Shown one piece after another: positions 6,012 to 13,919 of a stretch of DNA of 15,719 bases. Below the pieces are notes generated by a model, which searched no databases, had not been told where the DNA came from, and saw nothing but the letters and a program-made list of their open reading frames with translations. A program made the position numbers and the translations under genes. The stretch is from Dehalococcoidia bacterium (GTDB lineage: Bacteria > Chloroflexota > Dehalococcoidia > Lucifugimonadales > Lucifugimonadaceae), in NCBI GenBank assembly GCA_028278465.1, contig JANQEF010000303.1:1-15719 (forward strand), read 5' to 3'. Every line of letters begins with the position of its first letter. The stretch's first letter is position 1.

Positions 6012-7415
6012 TTGGGACGGTCCTGGCAGAAGAGAGCGCTGATACTGGCCGCCGCGCCCGTTGCGGTGGCAGCAGTAGCGTGCGCCGGGGCAGGAGCGGA
6101 GCAGGTTCCCACGGGTGACGGAGCCGCGTCGCCAGCAGCAGTCACTACTTCGACGCCTACGGTTGCGGCCTCGGCCGGTCTGCCCACGGTGAGCGTTGCG
6201 GCGACCGCAACAGTGGCGGCTGAGCCGACGGCGTCATCGATCGCGGAGCCAGGCGAGTCCGCTCCGACCGCAGTTGTCCCGCCAACCGCCACAGCGGCCA
6301 CATCTGCACCAACGCCGATGCCGCAGCCAACCGCCGTCACCGTGGCCACGGTTCCATCGGTCCCAACGCCCGAACCGGTCGTCACGGCAACGCCGACAGC
6401 CGTCCCGCCGCCGACAGCAACTCCGTTCCCACCAACTCCGACGCCTGTCCCGCCCATCCCGCGCACGCTGGAGTTCGTGCCGCTCGACAATCCGGTCTTC
6501 GTGTCGGCAGCCAGCGCGCCATCACGCGTCAGGGACGAGTCGTTCGTGCTCGGCCTCGACTGGAACGGCGAGGCCCGCGCCTACCCGCTCGACATGATGT
6601 GGTGGCATCACATCGTCAACGACACCATCGGCGGCGATCCGGTCCTCGTCACCTACTGAATACTCTGTAACTCAGGGATCGGGTTCGATCCCACGGTCGG
6701 CGCCCACGAGCTGCAGTTCGAGGCGTTCGGGCTCCACGAGGGTGTGCTGCTGATGTTCGACCGGCAGACCGGTTCGGTGTGGCACCACTTCAACGGCGAG
6801 GCGTATTCCGGCCACTACGAGGGCACGGCGCTGGACTTCCTGCCGGTGCAGATGATGCGCTGGGACCAGTGGGTTGCGCTCTACCCGCACACCGTCGTGC
6901 TTTCGGATGAGACCGGCTTCCAGCACAGGTACAGGCCGATCACGCCGGGAGCGATCGCCGGCTACACCAGCGCGTTCGTCGATCACAGGCTGCCGGGCAA
7001 CGCGCTGGTGCTGGGCGTACAGGTGGCGGACGGCGTGAAGGCGTATCCGCAGCAGCTGGTCGAGGAGGCCGGAGGCGTGGTGAACGACCTGATCGGCGAC
7101 GAGCCGGTTGTGGTGTTCTTCGATGCCGCGGGCTCGGGACTCGCGTACTCCGCTGAGGCCGGCGGTGACGTGCTGGAGTTCTCGCCGCACGGGTCGCAGC
7201 CGGGTCGCTGGATCGATTCGCTGACCGGCAGCACGTGGGACTCAACAGGCTCGGCGGTTGCGGGCGAGATGGCGGGCACAAAGCTGCGGTGGGTGACGTC
7301 GTTCGTGACCGAGTGGTACGGTTGGGTCGAGTATCACCCGGAGACCGCCATCTTCGGCACCAGCTCAGACTGGGCGCGGGTGCAGGGACCGCCTGAGCAG
7401 CAGTTCTGCTGCTAG
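6012..7415 (+). CDS. DUF3179 lipoprotein, candidate selenoprotein with Sec216 at an in-frame TGA
   Basis: 467 residues if TGA 6657-6659 is read as selenocysteine. TTG start with GGGA 7 bases upstream. Residues 1-24 look like a lipoprotein signal (VAAVAC, Cys24), then a Thr/Pro/Ala linker to about 150, then a DUF3179-type domain. The domain has two halves: RAYPLDMM ... NDTIGGDPVLVTY (189-215) and KAYPQQLV ... NDLIGDEPVVVFF (343-370). From memory, the first half of family members reads VTYCPLCNSG; here it is VTY-TGA-ILCNSG, so TGA occupies the first Cys of the CxxC. The frame is unchanged on both sides and no other defect is seen. A SECIS-like hairpin follows. The C-terminus is QFCC. Probably anchored outside the membrane with a redox role, which is inference. 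The alternative is one nonsense mutation (TGC to TGA). Confidence 0.72.
6657..6692 (+). promoter_or_regulatory. Candidate bacterial SECIS element with Sec codon
   Basis: TGA 6657-6659, then 15 bases, then a perfect 7-bp stem GGGATCG (6675-6681) / CGATCCC (6686-6692) closed by loop GGTT. The loop begins 22 bases after the TGA and starts with G. Bacterial SECIS elements are known to lie within the coding frame just after UGA, with the loop roughly 16-37 bases away and a G among its first two bases; E. coli fdhF also has GGU in its loop. All three criteria are met. Confidence 0.65.
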
Positions 7416-7458
7416 GGGCCGCGGCTCGTCTTAAGCGCCCGCGGCTCGGGCCGGGACG

Positions 7459-7487
7459 TTTTCAGGGGATGCCGTCGACGCTAACCT
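7459..7487 (+). promoter_or_regulatory. Possible promoter giving a leaderless mRNA
   Basis: TTTTCA (7459-7464), 17-base spacer, TAACCT (7482-7487); the start codon GTG/ATG follows 6-9 bases after the -10 box and there is no Shine-Dalgarno. The match to consensus is modest. Confidence 0.3.
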
Positions 7488-7496
7488 GTTCTCGTG

Positions 7497-8159
7497 ATGT
7501 CCGTTGAGGTCGCTTCAAACACGCTGAATGACCGCGTCGCCGTGGCGTCATGGGTCACGGTTTTGACCTGTGCCGGGCTGGCGACAAGCGACTTCGTCCT
7601 GGCGCTCGTAACTCCGGGCTATGACCTCGTTGGTGAGACCAGCAGCCAGCTGATGAGCCCGGACGCGAAGTACTCGACGCCGGCCCGGATCTTCCTCGGA
7701 CTGTACGCCGTACTGCTGCTGCCTTTCGCTCTGCTGCTGCCTGAGCGGTTTAGCGGACGGACGCCCTTCGCGGTGCTGTCAGTGGCAGGGATCTGGGTTC
7801 ACATGGGCGCCTCGCTGGTGTCGGCGCTGGCGCTCAACGATTCGGATGCGAAGGTGTTCGGCGGCGTGACGGCTAACGAGATACACGACGAGGCGGCGAT
7901 CGCGATGTTCGGCGCTGCGGCGGCGGCGCTGGTGGGCGCGGCGTTCGGCTACCGGAGCAGTCTGCGTTACCTGCGAGTCCTGACGTTCGTGGTGGTCGGA
8001 GTGCTGGCGGTGATCGGGCCGTTGTTCGTCGCCGAGGTGTGGACGGACGTGAACGGCCTGGCGGAGCGGATCATGGCGGTGTCGTTCGTGGCATGGATCG
8101 CCGTCACGGCATGGAGCTGGCGGCGTGAGCCGGCGCCGTCGGCGGGTTCTGCCGGCTAG
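7497..8159 (+). CDS. DUF998-like integral membrane protein
   Basis: 220 residues from ATG 7497 (a GTG directly before it is equally possible). About six hydrophobic segments: 15-39, 62-82, 91-112, 132-150, 158-181 and 190-207. The pattern PGYDLVGETSSQLMSP after the first helix, a conserved-looking NEIHDEAA before the fourth, and GLAERIMAVSFVAWIAVTAW at the end match the DUF998 family of bacterial membrane proteins, whose function I do not know. There is no clear ribosome site, and a -10-like box sits right before the start. Its stop shares the bases CTAG with the stop of the convergent gene. Confidence 0.7.
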   Translation: MSVEVASNTLNDRVAVASWVTVLTCAGLATSDFVLALVTPGYDLVGETSSQLMSPDAKYSTPARIFLGLYAVLLLPFALLLPERFSGRTPFAVLSVAGIWVHMGASLVSALALNDSDAKVFGGVTANEIHDEAAIAMFGAAAAALVGAAFGYRSSLRYLRVLTFVVVGVLAVIGPLFVAEVWTDVNGLAERIMAVSFVAWIAVTAWSWRREPAPSAGSAG

Positions 8160-8530
8160 GCCACTTTGAAGAGCCGGTACATCCTGTGCAGCACGTAGCC
8201 AGCAGTGCCGCCGGCGAAGATTGAGGCGATGGCGCCGATGCCGCTGACGATGAGGATGGGCGCCCAGTGGCCGCAGTCGAGGCGTGCGCTGCAGATCCAG
8301 GCCGAGGTGAGGCCGTAGGCGGCGAAGAAGATGATGCCGAAGAAGCCCCCGATCGCCGCTCCGGTCAGTATGGCCCGCGCTCGTGACCACGATGGCGCGG
8401 TGGGGTCGTGGACCTCGGTGATGATGACGGTGCGGCCGCTGTCACCGGGGCTGGTGGCGAGGGACGGAGACTGCGGCTCGTCGTCGGGCTGTTGGCTGTC
8501 GCCGGAGGTGGTGGACTCTGTGCTGTTCAT
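8156..8530 (-). CDS. Small two-helix membrane protein of unknown function
   Basis: 124 residues. Residues 1-50 are Ser/Thr/Pro/Asp-rich and likely disordered in the cytoplasm or outside; two hydrophobic helices follow at about 52-78 and 90-113, joined by a short loop with two Cys (80 and 86, C-x5-C) that could form a disulfide. The tail HRMYRLFKVA is basic, which suggests a cytoplasmic C-terminus. ATG 8530 is chosen; a TTG three codons earlier is also in frame. No Shine-Dalgarno is visible, but CATAAT ends 8 bases before the ATG. I do not recognise the family. Confidence 0.55.
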   Translation of the reverse strand: MNSTESTTSGDSQQPDDEPQSPSLATSPGDSGRTVIITEVHDPTAPSWSRARAILTGAAIGGFFGIIFFAAYGLTSAWICSARLDCGHWAPILIVSGIGAIASIFAGGTAGYVLHRMYRLFKVA

Positions 8531-8538
8531 CAGAAGCA

Positions 8539-8544
8539 ATTATG
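8539..8544 (-). promoter_or_regulatory. Candidate -10 box, leaderless start
   Basis: CATAAT on the - strand (five of six to TATAAT), 8 bases before the ATG of the small membrane protein. No good -35 is seen. With no ribosome site present, a leaderless transcript would fit. Confidence 0.3.
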
Positions 8545-8584
8545 GAGGAGCGGGAGGTGGTGTGTGCTGGGGAGAGGTTCTTCT

Positions 8585-8605
8585 CCCCTCCCATCTTGGG
8601 AGGGG
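8585..8605. repeat. CCCCTCCCA hairpin, copy 2
   Basis: CCCCTCCCA, TCT, TGGGAGGGG: 9-bp perfect stem with arms identical to 4245-4265 and a different loop. Confidence 0.65.
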
Positions 8606-8810
8606 ATCAAGGGGAGGGTTATTCATCCTGTTGAGGACGGGTAGGTATGTCACCACCGACCCTCCCTCTAACTCGCGCCCGCAAGCGGGCACCCCGAGCC
8701 GGGAGGGAGGATGTCGCCCCACTGGATCCCTCGCGCCCGGTGACGCCGGAGACGGCACAGCCCGCCATCCTGAGCTCGTCGAAGGGTGGCGACTTCTCCC
8801 TCAACCTGCG

Positions 8811-8831
8811 CCTTCTCCCGCTGGGAGAAGG
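8811..8831. repeat. 9-bp hairpin
   Basis: CCTTCTCCC (8811-8819), GCT, GGGAGAAGG (8823-8831); similar in layout to the CCCCTCCCA hairpins. It directly follows a TGAGCTCGTCGAAGG repeat arm (8770-8785). Confidence 0.5.
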
Positions 8832-8833
8832 AA

Positions 8834-8860
8834 CGTCCCGATTGCATCGGGACCGGGCGC
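8834..8860. repeat. 27-bp hairpin repeat, copy 2 (inverted)
   Basis: Stem GTCCCGAT (8835-8842) / ATCGGGAC (8846-8853), loop TGC. The reverse complement matches 3857-3883 at the flank and outer stem. The two inner stem pairs differ but remain complementary. Confidence 0.65.
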
Positions 8861-8873
8861 AGCCGGGTGCCTG

Positions 8874-8911
8874 CTTGCGGGCGCGCCCCTACCTTGCGGG
8901 CGCGCCCCTAC
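8874..8911. repeat. Tandem 19-bp direct repeat, two copies
   Basis: CTTGCGGGCGCGCCCCTAC occurs at 8874-8892 and again, without change, at 8893-8911. Each unit contains the GGGCGCGCCC palindrome. Confidence 0.75.
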
Positions 8912-8926
8912 CAGGTAACTACCATC

Positions 8927-9442
8927 TCACCGCAGCTTCTTCACCATGTAGATCGCCAGGTCGTGGCTGACGGTGATCTGCTCGCCGTAGGTGACCGGTC
9001 GAGGGCCGTCCATCAGGCCGTTGCCGTCCGGCACATAGCCTCGCAGCACATACATCCGCTGCGCCGGCCCGTAGTCAGCACCCATCCCAAACCCTATACC
9101 CGAGTATGCTGACCTCTCGCTGATCAACCTCTCCGCCTCGTCCATCAGACGACTCCCCACGCCCCGCCGCCGCAGCTCGGGCAGCACGTTGAAGTCGTTG
9201 ACCTCAGGGATCCCGGCGTCGCGGAAATGCGGGTAGTCCGAATTCCAGATCACCGTCAGGTAACCGGCGAACTTTCCGTCCACGTAAGCGAGAAGCACAA
9301 TCCGATCACCGGCGTTCTGCTCACACAGGTAGCGGTCGAAGAGCGGAGCCGACTTGTGGAAACCGCCGCTCTCCAGCGCCGCCAGCATCTCCTGGACGTC
9401 GCCTGCCGTCATCTGCCGTATCACTACAGGCAAGTCAGTCAT
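8927..9442 (-). CDS. GNAT-family N-acetyltransferase
   Basis: 171 residues. The acetyl-CoA site is clear: VNDFNVLPELRRRGVGSRLMDEAERLI holds the beta4 strand and the R-R-x-G-V-G pyrophosphate loop (residues 91-96). Earlier parts fit the fold: IRQMTAGDVQEMLAALES for the first helix and VLLAYVDGKFAGYLTV for strands 2-3; YVLRGYVPDG matches the usual 'YxxxGF' end. The substrate cannot be read from sequence. ATG 9442 overlaps the stop of the methyltransferase gene as ATGA (9442-9439), with GAGGTGG just upstream, so the two are probably translationally coupled. The same frame continues open upstream to 9793 inside the methyltransferase gene, but that part is Arg/Ala-rich shadow. Confidence 0.88.
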   Translation of the reverse strand: MTDLPVVIRQMTAGDVQEMLAALESGGFHKSAPLFDRYLCEQNAGDRIVLLAYVDGKFAGYLTVIWNSDYPHFRDAGIPEVNDFNVLPELRRRGVGSRLMDEAERLISERSAYSGIGFGMGADYGPAQRMYVLRGYVPDGNGLMDGPRPVTYGEQITVSHDLAIYMVKKLR

Positions 9443-10218
9443 TTCACCACCTCGGCAGAGACAAAGAGAAACGCCGGACGCATCCGCTCCTGCAGCAGCC
9501 TCGGATGCCTCTTCTCGAACTCCTCCGGCGCGTGCGGCTCGAGCATGCGCTCGATGCGGAAGCCGGCATCGACCAGCGAGTTGATCAGCGTCGCCATCGT
9601 CCTGTGATAGCGCACGACGCCGTCGACGAACCATGTCGAGACGCGCTCGCTCTCGTCTGAGTAGCTGGTCACCGCCCAGGCGATCCGCTCGCCGTCGTCG
9701 TTCAGTACCCATCCGGGCTCGAGAATGCCCTGGCCCGCCGTCATCTGCGGGTGCTCCATGGAGAACACGAACCTGCCACCCGGCCGCAGCCATGTATGTA
9801 TGTTTCGCAGGAGCGGACCGATGTCTTTGATGTAGTGCAGCATCAACACGCTGGCCACGAGATCGAACGAGTTGGGCCCGAACTGGGCGTCTTCGGCCGC
9901 TGTATGTATGTACCGAATCCGCTCGCGGGGCTGTTCGTCAGCTGCCGCAAGCATGCGCTCCGACAGGTCGATCCCGGTGACTGAGGCGGCTCCGGAATCG
10001 ACCAGCCAGCGGCACATCTCGCCGGCGCCGCAGCCGATGTCGAGGACCTGCAGGCCGCTCGCCTCACCGATCAGCTCTCGCATGTGCGGCCTGATCATGA
10101 TGTCGTTGGCGTTGAGCTCCGCGGCGCGCAGCGCCATATAGCCCTCGAAGAACGTTTCGTTGTCGTAGATGTTCTGCGGCATCTGCATTTTGGTTTTGGT
10201 GTCGGGGCCGTTCGTCAT
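9439..10218 (-). CDS. Class I SAM-dependent methyltransferase
   Basis: 259 residues. SAM-binding motif I is VLDIGCGAGEMCR (58-70); the acidic residue after strand 2 is in GIDLSERML (82-90); a motif-II-like stretch is NSFDLVASVLMLHYI; LRPGGRFVFSMEHP fits the post-motif strand of small-molecule methyltransferases (UbiE/Methyltransf_11 type). The substrate is unknown. It is first in a two-gene unit with the GNAT enzyme, suggesting both modify the same or related small molecules, which is inference. The chosen ATG (10218) falls inside the left end of a palindromic repeat and has no ribosome site; Met11 and Met13 are alternatives and would leave the catalytic domain whole. Confidence 0.88.
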   Translation of the reverse strand: MTNGPDTKTKMQMPQNIYDNETFFEGYMALRAAELNANDIMIRPHMRELIGEASGLQVLDIGCGAGEMCRWLVDSGAASVTGIDLSERMLAAADEQPRERIRYIHTAAEDAQFGPNSFDLVASVLMLHYIKDIGPLLRNIHTWLRPGGRFVFSMEHPQMTAGQGILEPGWVLNDDGERIAWAVTSYSDESERVSTWFVDGVVRYHRTMATLINSLVDAGFRIERMLEPHAPEEFEKRHPRLLQERMRPAFLFVSAEVVK

Positions 10219-10292
10219 CCCGAGCGTCAGCGAGGGATCTGACCTGCTGACTCAGGATCGCCCGAGAGATTCCGGATCAAGTCCGGAATGAC
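10214..10292. repeat. GTCAT-ended palindromic repeat, copy 2
   Basis: Starts GTCATCCCGAGCG, contains CGAGGGATCTGACC as in copy 1, and ends with the hairpin ATTCCGGA (10269-10276), TCAAG, TCCGGAAT (10282-10289), GAC. It is followed by a TTCGACAGGCTCAGG repeat arm at 10305-10319. It overlaps the methyltransferase start codon. Confidence 0.75.
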
Positions 10293-10337
10293 AGATCGCC
10301 ACCCTTCGACAGGCTCAGGATGGCCCACCTCACCGCA

Positions 10338-10345
10338 CGTATACT
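10338..10345. promoter_or_regulatory. Possible bidirectional -10 region
   Basis: TATACT (10340-10345, + strand) and TATACG (10343-10338, - strand) overlap in the gap between the divergent methyltransferase and aminotransferase genes. No good -35 box is seen on either side. On the - strand, the leader would run through the palindromic repeat. Confidence 0.35.
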
Positions 10346-10417
10346 TCGCCCAACCTATCACCGGTCCGCCGCAACTTCACCAGCAGCCACACCTGCAACC
10401 GCCACCAGGCACCAGAA

Positions 10418-11803
<1,386 letters not shown>

Positions 11804-11808
11804 GGGGG

Positions 11809-12528
11809 TTAACGCGCCAGAACAAGCGGAACGTCCAAATCCTGGGTCGGATGGGGCATGTCATCCCATGTCCTACCCAGAAGTGAGCGTCCATTCGCTT
11901 TACTCGTCCTCCCACCCCACTGTTTGAAGAAGAATGAAACGTCGGCGCGATCACATTGAGACTTGATGTCTAGAATCCACTCTTCTTGGATTGGTCTGTG
12001 TCCGGGGCCACTCTCACCGCCGACGATGACCCAGTCGATGCCGTCGAGATTGATGTTTCCGACCGGCCCCAGCAGTGGCTCGACTGATAGGAACCGGACG
12101 CTCGCGCCTACCTGTCTCAGCTGATCAGTTCGCCATCTGTATTCGGCGCTTTCGATGCTTGTACCGGCCCAAACATTGCCGGGCCAACCCGCAGCGAAGT
12201 GTTTCATCCGGCTCGGCCGCTTTGTCAAGATCTGAAAAGTATGTTGCGGGCACTGTTCCATGATCCGAAAGACATCTTCAACGAATTCAAACGGTACAAG
12301 AGGGTGGAACAGGTCGCTCATGCTGTTCACAAAGACTGTAGCTGGCTTTCGCCACTTCTTGGGTGCATCCAACCTGTCCGGATGCAACTGGATCCGTTCA
12401 AAGTCGCCACCGAATCGCCGCGTTATCCGCTCTGCGTAGCAGTTGTCACACCCCGGGCTCACTTTCGTGCATCCCGTCACAGGATTCCAAGTCTTTTCCG
12501 TCCACTCTATCGATGTGTTACTAGGCAC
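11809..12528 (-). CDS. DUF5131 / phage Gp37-Gp68 family three-Cys-motif protein
   Basis: 239 residues. TSIEWTEKTWNPVTGC followed by TKVSPGCDNCYAERI carries the family's three Cys at 20, 27 and 30 (C-x6-C-x2-C), probably a metal or iron-sulfur site. Later family stretches: VFVNSMSDLFHP, FQILTKRPSRM, NVWAGTSIE, WVIVGGESGPG and FFFKQWGG. Members occur in phages and bacterial accessory regions, typically beside the TcmP partner protein, as here. The biochemical role is not settled to my knowledge. The start is GTG 12528 because GGAGG lies 5 bases upstream; a TTG at 12540 is less likely. It follows tcmP by 23 bases on the same strand. GC is clearly lower than in neighbouring genes, which suggests horizontal transfer. 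Confidence 0.88.
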   Translation of the reverse strand: MPSNTSIEWTEKTWNPVTGCTKVSPGCDNCYAERITRRFGGDFERIQLHPDRLDAPKKWRKPATVFVNSMSDLFHPLVPFEFVEDVFRIMEQCPQHTFQILTKRPSRMKHFAAGWPGNVWAGTSIESAEYRWRTDQLRQVGASVRFLSVEPLLGPVGNINLDGIDWVIVGGESGPGHRPIQEEWILDIKSQCDRADVSFFFKQWGGRTSKANGRSLLGRTWDDMPHPTQDLDVPLVLAR

Positions 12529-12551
12529 GACTACCTCCAACTAGAGTCAGA

Positions 12552-13466
12552 CTATAGACGGTCGTACCAACTCTCGTCTTCGTTGAAGGAGTACGGCATT
12601 TCAAGCTCTGGCAGTGGAAACGTTTCTCCCAATTGCCGCTGAGAGTGCAGGACGTGTGTCATGATGCGGTCGCCTACAGGATGATCGGAGGTGAAGAACA
12701 TGTGATAGAGCGGGCGGCCGTTTGGGGTTCTAACAACCCGTGGCGAGGCGACATGGGCGTAGCCGAGGTCTTTGAGTCCTCGCCAGTACAAGTAGAGGAT
12801 TCGCTGCCGCAGAGTATCCCTTGGCTCTCGGCCCGCCTCAACCTCCTGCAGGACGCGTTTCCATCTACGTGTATCAGGCATGATTCGATCAACAATGGCC
12901 TCAGCGTTGGGCCAGACGTCGTTCATCTCCCGACCACTCACGAAGAAACGGCGGATGCCCATGTCATAGGGGAACAGCACGAAGAGTTCAATTTTGTAAG
13001 TAGCCCGACTCTTATGCAGCGCTATGGCCTTAATCGTTTGCCAAGAGACACTTAATCCGGCTGGATCGATGAAAGCGAATGCTGCTCCGTATCGATCAGG
13101 AATCAGCTTGAGCGCGTCGCTGATTACCTCATTGCAATCTCCCTCTATCACTCTTGCTGTTCGCTCAAGTTCACGTGCTCGGATGTGATCGCGTAGGGCG
13201 TGGGTGTTCTTCTTATCGATGTCGATGAACACGAAGTTGTTGAGCCGCGGGTAGAGTCCCATAGCTATCAGAGGCGAACCGGGATGTATCTCACCGGTTT
13301 CGCGAACTCGATCTAGACCGGGACCACTGCAAACGTCTAAGTAGCTAATCTTGCCTTGGATACTTGATGTTGCCTCGACGTAAGACTTCATATAGCTCTG
13401 AAGTAGCCCCAGCTTCTCCAGCGTCCAAGCGCCTACATCTCGAGCTATTGGCTCATCGACAGGCAT
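12552..13466 (-). CDS. tcmP: Three-Cys-motif partner protein TcmP
   Basis: 304 residues. Family pattern: VGAWTLEKLGLLQSYMKSY at the start, YLDVCSGPGLDR and ETGEIHPGSPLIAMG (a Rossmann/methyltransferase-like strand and loop), then FVFIDIDKKN, VIEGDCNEVI and AFAFIDPAGLSVSW. The layout is like a class I methyltransferase, though activity has not been shown to my knowledge. TcmP is defined by its association with the three-Cys-motif protein, and here that gene follows within 23 bases. ATG 13466 is chosen because GGAGG (13479-13475) lies 8 bases upstream; the frame stays open to 13583 but those residues do not look like the family and run into the MFS duplication. One stretch I counted (12961-13020) is about 45% GC, well below the aminotransferase. 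Confidence 0.85.
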   Translation of the reverse strand: MPVDEPIARDVGAWTLEKLGLLQSYMKSYVEATSSIQGKISYLDVCSGPGLDRVRETGEIHPGSPLIAMGLYPRLNNFVFIDIDKKNTHALRDHIRARELERTARVIEGDCNEVISDALKLIPDRYGAAFAFIDPAGLSVSWQTIKAIALHKSRATYKIELFVLFPYDMGIRRFFVSGREMNDVWPNAEAIVDRIMPDTRRWKRVLQEVEAGREPRDTLRQRILYLYWRGLKDLGYAHVASPRVVRTPNGRPLYHMFFTSDHPVGDRIMTHVLHSQRQLGETFPLPELEMPYSFNEDESWYDRL

Positions 13467-13558
13467 GTCGTTAGCCTCCAGATGACCGATCGTGACCCAG
13501 CGTCCGCGCATTGTATAGAACATATGAGCTAATCTGACTTGAGGTGTCGGTGCTAGGC

Positions 13559-13919
13559 GTAAACTGCGGCCTGTGCCATACAAATTCGCTGAACAACGCC
13601 CATCTCCCTCCGGCGCTCAGGCCGATGACGCGTCTGCGTCCGAGAGCGGAGCCGGAGTAGCGCCAGTCGGCGCGGACCGAGAGATTCCGGATCGAGTCCG
13701 GAATGACAGTCCCGCTTCGTCCGAAGACGCCTCCGACTCAACCCGCCCCAAATCCCTCGGGTTGATGATCGGCCTTTCGGCTGGGCATGGGATCAAGCAC
13801 TTTGGGCAGGGCGCGCTGGTGCTCATCAGCCCGCACATCCGGGAAGCGATGATGCTCAGCGAAGTGGCATTCGGCGGCATCACCACATCGCAATCCGCTG
13901 CATCCGGAGTCGCTAACGT
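13559..13919. repeat. 361-bp direct repeat, left copy
   Basis: Aligns without gaps to 14866-15226 at a constant offset of 1307. The part 13606-13919 differs from the right copy at about 17 of 314 positions (counted by eye, about 95% identity). The first 47 bases match at about 60% but open with the shared GTAAACTGC, so the relation probably extends to 13559. Confidence 0.85.

Larger units (their letters stand above)
8540..8926. other. Gene-free repeat-rich intergenic region
   Basis: 387 bases between the start of a - strand gene and the end of the GNAT gene. It is filled with hairpins and repeats shared with 3.7-4.3 kb and 10.2 kb. Long open frames crossing it on both strands are repeat-derived. 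Any terminator for the methyltransferase/GNAT unit would lie here; the hairpins lack a T-run on that strand, so none can be named. Confidence 0.65.

Noticed and set aside
6744..7415. A separate gene starting at GTG 6744
   Set aside because: It begins in the middle of the DUF3179 domain, has no ribosome site, and is in the same frame as the upstream ORF across a single TGA.
8585..8860. Terminators for the methyltransferase/GNAT unit
   Set aside because: The hairpins are strong but lack a T-run on the - strand and belong to dispersed repeat families.
8331..8970. Open frames crossing the small membrane protein and the second repeat region
   Set aside because: They consist of repeats plus antisense of a better-supported gene and show no domain.
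9443..9793. Upstream extension of the GNAT gene
   Set aside because: The added residues are an Arg/Ala-rich shadow of the methyltransferase; a good ATG with ribosome site lies at 9442.
13467..13583. Upstream extension of tcmP
   Set aside because: GGAGG 8 bases before ATG 13466 sets the start; the extra residues run into the duplicated MFS region.
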